Part shown: in pieces, positions 10,680 to 25,384 of the stretch
Layout: each line of letters starts with the position of its first letter
Position numbering within the stretch: the first letter of the stretch is position 1
Assembly (NCBI GenBank): GCA_964019155.1
Contig: OZ025244.1
Span: 28,233,495-28,297,494 of the forward strand
Direction of reading: 5' to 3'
Length of the DNA: 64,000 bases
Source: Osedax fenrisi
Lineage: Eukaryota; Annelida; Polychaeta; Sabellida; Siboglinidae
Position numbers and translations under genes: made by a program
Notes under the pieces: model-generated
What the model saw: the letters and a program-made list of their open reading frames with translations, nothing else
What the model was told of the DNA's origin: nothing
The model's database searches: none

Positions 10680-11558
10680 ATGGGAAAATATTATAGAAAT
10701 TTATATCTTACACTTATGAATTTCTGTAAATATTAGGGAGGGTGGAGGTAGACCGAAAAATTAAATATAGATTAAAGAGAGAGATAATTAAAATAGAGAG
10801 AGGGAACAATTATAAAGAGATAGGTCTACCTATGGGAAAATATTATAGAAATTCATACATTACACTTATGAATTTCTGTAAATATTAGGGAGGGTGGAGG
10901 TAGACCGAAAAATTAAAATATAGATTAAAGAGAGAGAGAGAGAGAATTAAAATAGAGAGAGAAAAATTATACAGAGATAGGTCTACCTATGGGAAAATAT
11001 TATAGAAATTCATACATTACACTTATGAATTTCTGTAAATATTAGGGAGGGTGGAGGTAGACCGAAAAATTAAATATAGATTAAAGAGAGAGAGAGGGGT
11101 AAAATAGAGAGAGAACAATTATAAAGAGATAGATCTACCTATGGGAAAATATTATAGAAATTCATACCTTACACTTATGAATTTCTGTAAATATTAGGGA
11201 GGGTGGAGGTAGACCGAAAAATTAAAATATAGATTAAAGAGAGAGATAGTTAAAATAGAGAGAGAAGCAATTATACAGAGATAGGTCAACCTATGGGAAA
11301 ATATTATAGAAATTCATACCTTACACTTATGAACTTCTGTAAATATTAGGGAGGGTGGAGGTAGACCGAAAAATTAAAATATAGATTAAAGAGAGAGAGA
11401 TAGTTAAAGAGAGAGAAACAATTATACAGATATAGGTCAACCTATGGGAAAATATTATAGAAATTCATACCTTACACTTATGAATTTCTGTAAATATTAG
11501 GGAGGGTGGAGGTAGACCGAAACATTTAAATATAGATTAGAAAAAAATATAGTTAAAA
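10680..11558 (+). repeat. Monomer block 3 (5 monomers plus lead monomer)
   Basis: The shortest block between inserts. Order is L, I (ttcatacatt with a GA run and aaaaattatac), C, D' and K, then the truncated lead monomer. It gives the minimal context of an insert: C-D'-K before it and L after it. Confidence 0.87.
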
Positions 11559-11925
11559 CGTGAACACGGGATAATTTATTCTATAAATTATCCCACAGAA
11601 AGAACCAGCACATACTGCAATACCGATAATGGAGGTCTACAGTTGATGGCCGGCAGTCTAATGTGAGGAGAAATACCGGTCCATCATATGGAATGCGTTA
11701 GTTACAACCATAGAATAATAGTATCATATACTAGTATATATTGTTACGTAAGATTATAATATAGTATGATATATTATAAGTAGAGTATCATCAATGATTT
11801 TCTAAGGAAAAATATAATGAAATAATATAGTAGTGTAATTCGATTTTGTACGCAAAATATGACTAAGGATTCAAATATAGATTAGAGAAGGATATATATA
11901 TATAGTGAGAGAGAATGGTCTACCT
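11559..11925 (+). repeat. Insert copy 3, (TA)6
   Basis: 367 bp, haplotype 2 (agcacat, ggattcaaat) with tataatgaaat as in copy 2. Copies 2 and 3 are therefore sister copies, 1,246 bp apart. Confidence 0.9.
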
Positions 11926-13116
11926 ATGGGAAAATATTATAGAAATGTATATCTTACACTTATAAATTTCTGTAAATATTAGGGAGGGTGGAGGTAGACC
12001 GAAAAATTAAAATATAGATTAAAGAGAAAGAGAGAGAGTTAAAATAGAGAGAAACAATTATACAGAGATAGGTCAACCTATGGGAAAATATTATAGAAAT
12101 TCATGCCTTACACTTATGAATTTCTGTAATTATTAGGGAGGGTGGAGGTAGACCGAAAAATAAATATACATTAAAGAGAGAGATAATTAAAATAGAGAGA
12201 GGGAACAATTATAAAGAGATAGGTCTACCTATGGGAAAATATTATAGAAATTCATACCTTACACTTATGAATTTCTGTAAATATTAGGGAGGGTGGAGGT
12301 AGACCGAAAAATTAAAATATAGATTAAAGAGAGAGAGAGAGAGAATTAAAATAGAGAGAGAAAAATTATACAGAGATAGGTCTACCTATGGGAAAATATT
12401 ATAGAAATTCATACATTACACTTATGAATTTCTGTAAATATTAGGGAGGGTGTAGGTAGACCGACAAATTAAATATAGATTAAAGAGAGAGAGAGGGGTA
12501 AAATAGAGAGAGAAACAATTATAAAGAGATAGATCTACCAATGGGAAAATATTATAGAAATTCATACCTTACACTTATGAATTTCTGTAAATATTAGGGA
12601 GGGTGGAGGTAGACCGAAAAATTAAAATATAGATTAAAGAGAGAGATAGTTAAAATAGAGAGAGAACAATTATAAAGAGATAGGTCAACCTATGGGAAAA
12701 TATTATAGAAATTCATATCTTACACTTATGAATTTCTGTAAATATTAGGGAGGGTGGAGGAGGTAGACCGAAAAATTAAAATATAGATTAAAGAGAGAGA
12801 GAGAGAATTAAAATAGTGAGAGAAACAATTATACAGATATAGGTCAACCTATGGGAAAATATTATAGAAATTCATACCTTACACTTATGAATTTCTGTAA
12901 ATATTAGGGAGGGTGGAGGTAGACCGAAAAATTAAAATATAGATTAAAGAGAGAGAGATAGTTAAAGAGAGAGAAACAATTATACAAAGATAGGTCAACC
13001 TATGGGAAAATATTATAGAAATTCATACCTTACACTTATGAATTTCTGTAAATATTAGGGAGGGTGGAGGTAGACCGAAACATTTAAATATAGATTAGAA
13101 AAAAATATAGTTAAAA
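11926..13116 (+). repeat. Monomer block 4 (7 monomers plus lead monomer)
   Basis: The first monomer has gaaatgtatatc and cttataaatttc, with a G-type purine half. H lacking one t, I, C with gggtgtaggtagaccgac, D, E and K follow. Block 5 begins with the same series, the displacement being 1,568 bp (1,558 plus the longer TA run). Confidence 0.87.
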
Positions 13117-13493
13117 CGTGAACACGGGATAATTTATTCTATAAATTATCCCACAGAAAGAACCAGCGCATACTGCAATACCGATAATGGAGGTCTACAG
13201 TTGATGGCCGGCAGTCTAATGTGAGGAGAAATACCGGTCCATCATATGGAATGCGTTAGTTACAACCATAGAATAATAGTATCATATACTAGTATATATT
13301 GTTACGTAAGATTATAATATAGTATGATATATTATAAGTAGAGTATCATCAATGATTTTCTAAGGAAAAATATAGTGAAATAATATAGTAGTGTAATTCG
13401 ATTTTGTACGCAAAATATGACTAAGGATTAAAATATAGATTAGAGAAGGATATATATATATATATATATATAGTGAGAGAGAATGGTCTACCT
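13117..13493 (+). repeat. Insert copy 4, (TA)11
   Basis: 377 bp. It has agcgcat and ggattaaaat (haplotype 1) and a long TA run of 11 units. Its left flank is acaaagataggtcaacct, the allele linked to haplotype 1. Confidence 0.9.
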
Positions 13494-15297
13494 ATGGGAA
13501 AATATTATAGAAATGTATATCTTACACTTATGAATTTCTGTAAATATTAGGGAGGGTGGAGGTAGACCGAAAAATTAAAATATAGATTAAAGAGAAAGAG
13601 AGAGAGTTAAAATAGAGAGAAACAATTATACAGAGATAGGTCAACCTATGGGAAAATATTATAGAAATTCATGCCTTACACTTATGAATTTCTGTAATTA
13701 TTAGGGAGGGTGGAGGTAGACCGAAAAATAAATATACATTAAAGAGAGAGATAATTAAAATAGAGAGAGGGAACAATTATAAAGAGATAGGTCTACCTAT
13801 GGGAAAATATTATAGAAATTCATACCTTACACTTATGAATTTCTGTAAATATTAGGGAGGGTGGAGGTAGACCGAAAAATTAAAATATAGATTAAAGAGA
13901 GAGAGAGAGAGAATTAAAATAGAGAGAGAAAAATTATACAGAGATAGGTCTACCTATGGGAAAATATTATAGAAATTCATACATTACACTTATGAATTTC
14001 TGTAAATATTAGGGAGGGTGTAGGTAGACCGACAAATTAAATATAGATTAAAGAGAGAGAGAGGGGTAAAATAGAGAGAGAAACAATTATAAAGAGATAG
14101 ATCTACCAATGGGAAAATATTATAGAAATTCATACCTTACACTTATGAATTTCTGTAAATATTAGGGAGGGTGGAGGTAGACCGAAAAATTAAAATATAG
14201 ATTAAAGAGAGAGATAGTTAAAATAGAGAGAGAACAATTATAAAGAGATAGGTCAACCTATGGGAAAATATTATAGAAATTCATATCTTACACTTATGAA
14301 TTTCTGTAAATATTAGGGAGGGTGGAGGAGGTAGACCGAAAAATTAAAATATAGATTAAAGAGAGAGAGAGAGAATTAAAATAGTGAGAGAAACAATTAT
14401 ACAGATATAGGTCAACCTATGGGAAAATATTATAGAAATTCATACCTTACACTTATGAATTTCTGTAAATATTAGGGAGGGTGGAGGTAGACCGAAAAAT
14501 TAAAATATAGATTAAAGAGAAAGAGAGAGAGTTAAAATAGAGAGAAACAATTATACAGAGATAGGTCAACCTATGGGAAAATATTATAGAAATTCATGCC
14601 TTACACTTATGAATTTCTGTAATTATTAGGGAGGGTGGAGGTAGACCGAAAAATAAATATACATTAAAGAGAGAGATAATTAAAATAGAGAGAGGGAACA
14701 ATTATAAAGAGATAGGTCTACCTATGGGAAAATATTATAGAAATTCATACCTTACACTTATGAATTTCTGTAAATATTAGGGAGGGTGGAGGTAGACCGA
14801 AAAATTAAAATATAGATTAAAGAGAGAGAGAGAGAGAATTAAAATAGAGAGAGAAAAATTATACAGAGATAGGTCTACCTATGGGAAAATATTATAGAAA
14901 TTCATACATTACACTTATGAATTTCTGTAATTATTAGGGAGGGTGGAGGTAGACCGAAAAATAAATATACATTAAAGAGAGAGATAATTAAAATAGAGAG
15001 AGGGAACAATTATAAAGAGATAGGTCTACCTATGGGAAAATATTATAGAAATTCATACCTTACACTTATGAATTTCTGTAAATATTAGGGAGGGTGGAGG
15101 TAGACCGAAAAATTAAAATATAGATTAAAGAGAGAGAGATAGTTAAAGAGAGAGAAACAATTATACAAAGATAGGTCAACCTATGGGAAAATATTATAGA
15201 AATTCATACCTTACACTTATGAATTTCTGTAAATATTAGGGAGGGTGGAGGTAGACCGAAACATTTAAATATAGATTAGAAAAAAATATAGTTAAAA
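13494..15297 (+). repeat. Monomer block 5 (11 monomers plus lead monomer)
   Basis: Repeats block 4 through type E (gaaatgtatatc, H lacking one t, I, C with gtgtagg and gaccgac, D, E). It is then extended by a G-like monomer with ttcatacc, H, I and a hybrid near 14880 that joins ttcatacatt to the H right half, before K. It looks like block 4 with four added monomers. Confidence 0.85.
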
Positions 15298-15676
15298 CGT
15301 GAACACGGGATAATTTATTCTATAAATTATCCCACAGAAAGAACCAGCGCATACTGCAATACCGATAATGGAGGTCTACAGTTGATGGCCGGCAGTCTAA
15401 TGTGAGGAGAAATACCGGTCCATCATATGGAATGCGTTAGTTACAACCATAGAATAATAGTATCATATACTAGTATATATTGTTACGTAAGATTATAATA
15501 TAGTATGATATATTATAAGTAGAGTATCATCAATGATTTTCTAAGGAAAAATATAGTGAAATAATATAGTAGTGTAATTCGATTTTGTACGCAAAATATG
15601 ACTAAGGATTAAAATATAGATTAGAGAAGGATATATATATATATATATATATATAGTGAGAGAGAATGGTCTACCT
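15298..15676 (+). repeat. Insert copy 5, (TA)12
   Basis: 379 bp, haplotype 1 (agcgcat, ggattaaaat), with the longest TA run in the window. Next to copy 4 with (TA)11, it suggests the long run was inherited by duplication of the 1.5-2.2-kb unit. Confidence 0.9.
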
Positions 15677-16870
15677 ATGGGAAAATATTATAGAAATTTA
15701 TATCTTACACTTATGAATTTCTGTAAATATTAGGGAGGGTGGAGGTAGACCGAAAAATTAAAATATAGATTAAAGAGAAAGAGAGAGAGTTAAAATAGAG
15801 AGAAACAATTATACAGAGATAGGTCAACCTATGGGAAAATATTATAGAAATTCATGCCTTACACTTATGAATTTCTGTAATTATTAGGGAGGGTGGAGGT
15901 AGACCGAAAAATTAAATATACATTAAAGAGAGAGATAATTAAAATAGAGAGAGGGAACAATTATAAAGAGATAGGTCTACCTATGGGAAAATATTATAGA
16001 AATTCATACCTTACACTTATGAATTTCTGTAAATATTAGGGAGGGTGGAGGTAGACCGAAAAATTAAAATATAGATTAAAGAGAGATATAGTTAAAATAG
16101 AGAGAGAAAAATTATAAAGAGATAGGTCAACCTATGGGAAAATATTATAGAAATTCATATCTTACACTTATGAATTTCTGTAAATATTAGGTAGGGTGGA
16201 GGTAGACCGAAAAATTAAATATAGATTAAAGAGAGAGAGGGGTAAAATAGAGAGAGAAACAATTATAAAGAGATAGGTCTACCTATGGGAAAATATTATA
16301 GAAATACATACCTTACACTTATGAATTTCTGTAAATATTAGGGAGGGTGGAGGTAGACCGAAAAATTAAAATATAGATTAAAGAGAGAGATAGTTAAAAT
16401 AGAGAGAGAAACAATTATAAAGAGATAGGTCAACCTATGGGAAAATATTATAGAAATTCATATCTTACACTTATGAATTTCTGTAAATATTAGGGAGGGT
16501 GGAGGTAGACCGAAAAATTAAATATAGATTAAAGAGAGAGAGAGAGAGAGAATTAAAATAGAGAGAGAAAAATTATACAGAGATAGGTCTACCTATGGGA
16601 AAATATTATAGAAATTCATACATTACACTTATGAATTTCTGTAAATATTAGGGAGGGTGGAGGTAGACCGAAAAATTAAATATAGATTAAAGAGAGAGAG
16701 AGGGGTAAAATAGAGAGAGAAACAATTATAAAGAGATAGATCTACCAATGGGAAAATATTATAGAAATTCATACCTTACACTTATGAATTTCTGTAAATA
16801 TTAGGGAGGGTGGAGGTAGACCGAAAAATTAAAATATAGATTAAAGAGAGAGATAGTTAAAATAGAGAGA

Positions 16871-19800
16871 GAAAAATTATAAAGAGATAGGTCAACCTAT
16901 GGGAAAATATTATAGAAATTCATATCTTACACTTATGAATTTCTGTAAATATTAGGGAGGGTGGAGGTGGACCGAAAAATTAAAATATAGATTAAAGAGA
17001 GAGTGAGAGAATTAAAATAGAGAGAGAAACAATTATACAGAGATAGGTCTACCTATGGGAAAATATTATAGAAATTCATACATTACACTTATGAATTTCT
17101 GTAAATATTAGGGAGGGTGGAGGTAGACCGAAAAATTAAATATAGATTAAAGAGAGAGATAATTAAAATAGAGAGAGGGAACAATTATAAAGAGATAGGT
17201 CTACCTATAGGAAAATATTATAGAAATTCATACCTTACACTTATGAATTTCTGTAAATATTAGGGAGGGTGGAGGTAGACCGAAAAATTAAATATAGATT
17301 AAAGAGAGGGAGAGGGGTAAAATAGAGAGAGAAACAATTATAAAGAGATAGGTCTACCTATGGGAAAATATTATAAAAATTCATACCTTACACTTATGAA
17401 TTTCTGTAAATATTAGGGAGGGTGGAGGTAGACCGAAAAATTAAAATATAGATTAAAGAGAGAGATAGTTAAAATAGAGAGAGAAACAATTATAAAGAGA
17501 TAGGTCAACCTATGGGAAAATATTATAGAAATTCATATCTTACACTTATGAATTTCTGTAAATATTAGGGAGGGTGGAGGAGGTAGACCGAAAAATTAAA
17601 ATATAGATTAAAGAGAGAGAGAGAGAATTAAAATAGTGAGAGAAACAATTATACAGAGATAGGTCTACCTATGGGGAAATATTATAGAAATTCATACCTT
17701 ACACTTATGAATTTCTGTAAATATTAGGGAGGGTGGAGGTAGACCGAAAAATTAAAATATAGATTAAAGAGAGAGAGAGAGAGAGAATTAAAATAGAGAG
17801 AGAACAATTATACAGAGATAGGTCTACCTATGGGAAAATATTATAGAAATTCATACATTACACTTATGAATTTCTGTAAATATTAGGGAGGGTGGAGGTA
17901 GACCGAAAAATTAAATATAGATTAAAGAGAGAGAGAGGGGTAAAATAGAGAGAGAAACAATTATAAAGAGATAGATCTACCAATGGGAACATATTATAGA
18001 AATTCATACCTTACACTTATGAATTTCTGTAAATATTAGGGAGGGTGGAGGTAGACCGAAAAATTAAAATATAGATTAAAGAAAGAGATAGTTAAAATAG
18101 AGAGAGAAAAATTATAAAGAGATAGGTCAACCTATGGGAAAATATTATAGAAATTCATATCTTACACTTATGAATTTCTGTAAATATTAGGGAGGGTGGA
18201 GGAGGTAGACCGAAAAATTAAAATATAGATTAAAGAGAGAGAGAGAGAGAATTAAAATAGAGAGAGAAAAATTATACAGAGATAGGTCTACCTATGGGAA
18301 AATATTATAGAAATTCATACATTACACTTATGAATTTCTGTAAATATTAGGGAGGGTGGAGGTAGACCGAAAAATTAAATATAGATTAAAGAGAGAGAGA
18401 GGGGTAAAATAGAGAGAGAACAATTATAAAGAGATAGATCTACCTATGGGAAAATATTATAGAAATTCATACCTTACACTTATGAATTTCTGTAAATATT
18501 AGGGAGGGTGGAGGTAGACCGAAAAATTAAAATATAGATTAAAGAGAGAGATAGTTAAAATAGAGAGAGAAGCAATTATACAGAGATAGGTCAACCTATG
18601 GGAAAATATTATAGAAATTCATACCTTACACTTATGAATTTCTGTAATTATTAGGGAGGGTGGAGGTAGACCGAAAAATTAAATATACATTAAGAGAGAG
18701 ATAATTAAAATAGAGAGAGGGAACAATTATAAAGAGATAGGTCTACCTATGGGAAAATATTATAGAAATTCATACCTTACACTTATGAATTTCTGTAAAT
18801 ATTAGGGAGGGTGGAGGTAGACCGAAAAATTAAATATAGATTAAAGAGAGAGAGAGGGGTAAAATAGAGAGAGAAACAATTATAAAGAGATAGATCTACC
18901 TATGGGAAAATATTATAGAAATTCATACCTTACACTTATGAATTTCTGTAAATAGTAGGGAGGGTGGAGGTAGACCGAAAAATTAAAATATAGATTAAAG
19001 AGAGATATAGTTAAAATAGAGAGAGAAAAATTATAAAGAGATAGGTCAACCTATGGGAAAATATTATAGAAATTCATATCTTACACTTATGAATTTCTGT
19101 AAATATTAGGTAGGGTGGAGGTAGACCGAAAAATTAAATATAGATTAAAGAGAGAGAGGGGTAAAATATAGAGAGAAACAATTATAAAGAGATAGGTCTA
19201 CCTATGGGAAAATATTATAGAAATACATACCTTACACTTATGAATTTCTGTAAATATTAGGGAGGGTGGAGGTAGACCGAAAAATTAAAATATAGATTAA
19301 AGAGAGAGATAGTTAAAATAGAGAGAGAAACAATTATAAAGAGATAGGTCAACCTATGGGAAAATATTATAGAAATTCATATCTTACACTTATGAATTTC
19401 TGTAAATATTAGGGAGGGTGGAGGTAGACCGAAAAATTAAATATAGATTAAAGAGATAGAGAGAGAGAGAGAGAATTAAAATAGAGAGAGAAAAATTATA
19501 CAGAGATAGGTCTACCTATGGGAAAATATTATAGAAATTCATACATTACACTTGTGAATTTCTGTAAATATTAGGGAGGGTGGAGGTAGACCGAAAAATT
19601 AAATATAGATTAAAGAGAGAGAGAGGGGTAAAATAGAGAGAGAAACAATTATAAAGAGATAGATCTACCAATGGGAAAATATTATAGAAATTCATACCTT
19701 ACACTTATGAATTTCTGTAAATATTAGGGAGGGTGGAGGTAGACCGAAAAATTAAAATATAGATTAAAGAGAGAGATAGTTAAAATAGAGAGAGAAAAAT

Positions 19801-20412
19801 TATAAAGAGATAGGTCAACCTATGGGAAAATATTATAGAAATTCATATCTTACACTTATGAATTTCTGTAAATATTAGGGAGGGTGGAGGAGGTAGACCG
19901 AAAAATTAAAATATAGATTAAAGAGAGAGAGAGAGAATTAAAATAGTGAGAGAAACAATTATACAGAGATAGGTCTACCTATGGGAAAATATTATAGAAA
20001 TTTATATCTTATACTTATGAATTTCTGTAAATATTAGGGAGGGTGGAGGTGGACCGAAAAATTAAAATATAGATTAAAGAGAGAGTGAGAGAATTAAAAT
20101 AGAGAGAGAAACAATTATACAGAGATAGGTCTACCTATGGGAAAATATTATAGAAATTCATACATTACACTTATGAATTTCTGTAAATATTAGGGAGGGT
20201 GGAGGTAGACCGAAAAATTAAATATAGATTAAAGAGAGAGATAATTAAAATAGAGAGAGGGAACAATTATAAAGAGATAGGTCTACCTATGGGAAAATAT
20301 TATAGAAATTCATACCTTACACTTATGAATTTCTGTAAATATTAGGGAGGGTGGAGGTAGACCGAAAAATTAAATATAGATTAAAGAGAGGGAGAGGGGT
20401 AAAATAGAGAGA
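16871..20412 (+). repeat. 3.54-kb higher-order unit, first copy
   Basis: About 23 monomers repeated immediately downstream at an offset of 3,540-3,542 bp. Markers found only in this unit and in related stretches recur at the same offset, such as cacttgtgaatt at 19551 and 23091. Boundaries are approximate to one monomer. Confidence 0.85.
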
Positions 20413-23400
20413 GAAAAATTATAAAGAGATAGGTCAACCTATGGGAAAATATTATAGAAATTCATATCTTACACTTATGAATTTCTGTAAATATTAGGGA
20501 GGGTGGAGGTGGACCGAAAAATTAAAATATAGATTAAAGAGAGAGTGAGAGAATTAAAATAGAGAGAGAAACAATTATACAGAGATAGGTCTACCTATGG
20601 GAAAATATTATAGAAATTCATACATTACACTTATGAATTTCTGTAAATATTAGGGAGGGTGGAGGTAGACCGAAAAATTAAATATAGATTAAAGAGAGAG
20701 ATAATTAAAATAGAGAGAGGGAACAATTATAAAGAGATAGGTCTACCTATAGGAAAATATTATAGAAATTCATACCTTACACTTATGAATTTCTGTAAAT
20801 ATTAGGGAGGGTGGAGGTAGACCGAAAAATTAAATATAGATTAAAGAGAGGGAGAGGGGTAAAATAGAGAGAGAAACAATTATAAAGAGATAGGTCTACC
20901 TATGGGAAAATATTATAAAAATTCATACCTTACACTTATGAATTTCTGTAAATATTAGGGAGGGTGGAGGTAGACCGAAAAATTAAAATATAGATTAAAG
21001 AGAGAGATAGTTAAAATAGAGAGAGAAACAATTATAAAGAGATAGGTCAACCTATGGGAAAATATTATAGAAATTCATATCTTACACTTATGAATTTCTG
21101 TAAATATTAGGGAGGGTGGAGGAGGTAGACCGAAAAATTAAAATATAGATTAAAGAGAGAGAGAGAGAATTAAAATAGTGAGAGAAACAATTATACAGAG
21201 ATAGGTCTACCTATGGGGAAATATTATAGAAATTCATACCTTACACTTATGAATTTCTGTAAATATTAGGGAGGGTGGAGGTAGACCGAAAAATTAAAAT
21301 ATAGATTAAAGAGAGAGAGAGAGAGAATTAAAATAGAGAGAGAACAATTATACAGAGATAGGTCTACCTATGGGAAAATATTATAGAAATGCATACATTA
21401 CACTTATGAATTTCTGTAAATATTAGGGAGGGTGGAGGTAGACCGAAAAATTAAATATAGATTAAAGAGAGAGAGAGGGGTAAAATAGAGAGAGAAACAA
21501 TTATAAAGAGATAGATCTACCAATGGGAACATATTATAGAAATTCATACCTTACACTTATGAATTTCTGTAAATATTAGGGAGGGTGGAGGTAGACCGAA
21601 AAATTAAAATATAGATTAAAGAGAGAGATAGTTAAAATAGAGAGAGAAAAATTATAAAGAGATAGGTCAACCTATGGGAAAATATTATAGAAATTCATAT
21701 CTTACACTTATGAATTTCTGTAAATATTAGGGAGGGTGGAGGAGGTAGACCGAAAAATTAAAATATAGATTAAAGAGAGAGAGAGAGAGAATTAAAATAG
21801 AGAGAGAAAAATTATACAGAGATAGGTCTACCTATGGGAAAATATTATAGAAATTCATACATTACACTTATGAATTTCTGTAAATATTAGGGAGGGTGGA
21901 GGTAGACCGAAAAATTAAATATAGATTAAAGAGAGAGAGAGGGGTAAAATAGAGAGAGAACAATTATAAAGAGATAGATCTACCTATGGGAAAATATTAT
22001 AGAAATTCATACCTTACACTTATGAATTTCTGTAAATATTAGGGAGGGTGGAGGTAGACCCAAAAATTAAAATATAGATTAAAGAGAGAGATAGTTAAAA
22101 TAGAGAGAGAAGCAATTATACAGAGATAGGTCAACCTATGGGAAAATATTATAGAAATTCATACCTTACACTTATGAATTTCTGTAATTATTAGGGAGGG
22201 TGGAGGTAGACCGAAAAATTAAATATAAATTAAGAGAGAGATAATTAAAATAGAGAGAGGGAACAATTATAAAGAGATAGGTCTACCTATGGGAAAATAT
22301 TATAGAAATTCATACCTTACACTTATGAATTTCTGTAAATATTAGGGAGGGTGGAGGTAGACCGAAAAATTAAATATAGATTAAAGAGAGAGAGAGGGGT
22401 AAAATAGAGAGAGAAACAATTATAAAGAGATAGATCTACCTATGGGAAAATATTATAGAAATTCATACCTTACACTTATGAATTTCTGTAAATAGTAGGG
22501 AGGGTGGAGGTAGACCGAAAAATTAAAATATAGATTAAAGAGAGATATAGTTAAAATAGAGAGAGAAAAATTATAAAGAGATAGGTCAACCTATGGGAAA
22601 ATATTATAGAAATTCATATCTTACACTTATGAATTTCTGTAAATATTAGGTAGGGTGGAGGTAGACCGAAAAATTAAATATAGATTAAAGAGAGAGAGGG
22701 GTAAAATATAGAGAGAAACAATTATAAAGAGATAGGTCTACCTATGGGAAAATATTATAGAAATACATACCTTACACTTATGAATTTCTGTAAATATTAG
22801 GGAGGGTGGAGGTAGACCGAAAAATTAAAATATAGATTAAAGAGAGAGATAGTTAAAATAGAGAGAGAAACAATTATAAAGAGATAGGTCAACCTATGGG
22901 AAAATATTATAGAAATTCATATCTTACACTTATGAATTTCTGTAAATATTAGGGAGGGTGGAGGTAGACCGAAAAATTAAATATAGATTAAAGAGATAGA
23001 GAGAGAGAGAGAGAATTAAAATAGAGAGAGAAAAATTATACAGAGATAGGTCTACCTATGGGAAAATATTATAGAAATTCATACATTACACTTGTGAATT
23101 TCTGTAAATATTAGGGAGGGTGGAGGTAGACCGAAAAATTAAATATAGATTAAAGAGAGAGAGAGGGGTAAAATAGAGAGAGAAACAATTATAAAGAGAT
23201 AGATCTACCAATGGGAAAATATTATAGAAATTCATACCTTACACTTATGAATTTCTGTAAATATTAGGGAGGGTGGAGGTAGACCGAAAAATTAAAATAT
23301 AGATTAAAGAGAGAGATAGTTAAAATAGAGAGAGAAAAATTATAAAGAGATAGGTCAACCTATGGGAAAATATTATAGAAATTCATATCTTACACTTATG

Positions 23401-23952
23401 AATTTCTGTAAATATTAGGGAGGGTGGAGGAGGTAGACCGAAAAATTAAAATATAGATTAAAGAGAGAGAGAGAGAATTAAAATAGTGAGAGAAACAATT
23501 ATACAGAGATAGGTCTACCTATGGGAAAATATTATAGAAATTTATATCTTATACTTATGAATTTCTGTAAATATTAGGGAGGGTGGAGGTGGACCGAAAA
23601 ATTAAAATATAGATTAAAGAGAGAGTGAGAGAATTAAAATAGAGAGAGAAACAATTATACAGAGATAGGTCTACCTATGGGAAAATATTATAGAAATTCA
23701 TACATTACACTTATGAATTTCTGTAAATATTAGGGAGGGTGGAGGTAGACCGAAAAATTAAATATAGATTAAAGAGAGAGATAATTAAAATAGAGAGAGG
23801 GAACAATTATAAAGAGATAGGTCTACCTATGGGAAAATATTATAGAAATTCATACCTTACACTTATGAATTTCTGTAAATATTAGGGAGGGTGGAGGTAG
23901 ACCGAAAAATTAAATATAGATTAAAGAGAGGGAGAGGGGTAAAATAGAGAGA
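20413..23952 (+). repeat. 3.54-kb higher-order unit, second copy
   Basis: Nearly identical to the preceding unit. Differences noticed are one fewer GA near 21310, a T to G in gaaatgcatac (21388), agaccc for agaccg (22060), ataaatt for atacatt (about 22227) and gagag for gaaag near 21613. Five or so changes in 3.5 kb imply a recent duplication or ongoing conversion. Confidence 0.83.
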
Positions 23953-25015
23953 GAAACAATTATAAAGAGATAGGTCTACCTATGGGAAAATATTATAGAA
24001 ATTCATACATTACACTTATGAATTTCTGTAAATATTAGGGAGGGTGGAGGTAGACCGAAAAATTAAAATATAGATTAAAGAGAAAGAGAGAGAGTTAAAA
24101 TAGAGAGAAACAATTATACAGAGATAGGTCAACCTATGGGAAAATATTATAGAAATTCATGCCTTACACTTATGAATTTCTGTAATTATTAGGGAGGGTG
24201 GAGGTAGACCGAAAAATTAAATATACATTAAAGAGAGAGATAATTAAAATAGAGAGAGGGAACAATTATAAAGAGATAGGTCTACCTATGGGAAAATATT
24301 ATAGAAATTCATACCTTACACTTATGAATTTCTGTAAATATTAGGGAGGGTGGAGGTAGACCGAAAAATTAAAATATAGATTAAAGAGAGAGAGAGAGAG
24401 AATTAAAATAGAGAGAGATAAATTATACAGAGATAGGTCTACCTATGGGAAAATATTATAGAAATTCATACATTACACTTATGAATTTCTGTAAATATTA
24501 GGGAGGGTGGAGGTAGACCGAAAAATTAAATATAGATTAAAGAGAGAGAGAGGGGTAAAATAGAGAGAGAAACAATTATAAAGAGATAGATCTACCTATG
24601 GGAAAATATTATAGAAATTCATACCTTACACTTATGAATTTCTGTAAATATTAGGGAGGGTGGAGGTAGACCGAAAAATTAAAATATAGATTAAAGAGAG
24701 AGATAGTTAAAATAGAGATAGAAGCAATTATACAGAGATAGGTCAACCTATGGGAAAATATTATAGAAATTCATACTTTACACTTATGAACTTCTGTAAA
24801 TATTAGGGAGGGTGGAGGTAGACCGAAAAATTAAAATATAGATTAAAGAGAGAGAGATAGTTAAAGAGAGAGAAATAATTATACAAAGATAGGTCAACCT
24901 ATGGGAAAATATTATAGAAATTCATACCTTACACTTATGAATTTCTGTAAATATTAGGGAGGGTGGAGGTAGACCGAAACATTTAAATATAGATTAGAAA
25001 AAAATATAGTTAAAA

Positions 25016-25384
25016 CGTGAACACGGGATAATTTATTCTATAAATTATCCCACAGAAAGAACCAGCGCATACTGATATACCGATAATGGAGGTCTACAGT
25101 TGATGGCCGGCAGTCTAATGTGAGGAGAAATACCGGTCCATCATATGGAATGCGTTAGTTACAACCATAGAATAATAGTATCATATACTAGTATATATTG
25201 TTACGTAAGATTATAATATAGTATGATATATTATAAGTAGAGTATCATCAATGATTTTCTAAGGAAAAATATAGTGAAATAATATAGTAGTGTAATTCGA
25301 TTTTGTACGCAAAATATGACTAAGGATTAAAATATAGATTAGAGAAGGATATATATATATATAGTGAGAGAGAATGGTCTACCT
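25016..25384 (+). repeat. Insert copy 6, (TA)7
   Basis: 369 bp, haplotype 1 (agcgcat, ggattaaaat). Private change: actgatatacc where the others read actgcaatacc. It separates the two insert-free stretches of more than 9 kb. Confidence 0.9.

Larger units (their letters stand above)
15677..25015 (+). repeat. Monomer block 6 (about 60 monomers, no insert for 9.3 kb)
   Basis: A-type monomers start at 16285, 19204 and 22744. Most of the block is a tandem pair of 3.54-kb units (listed separately). Private variants inside it include ctataggaaaat, tattataaaaattc, ctatggggaaat, gggaacatatt and cacttgtgaattt. The last monomers are C, D', K and the lead monomer of insert 6. Confidence 0.87.
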
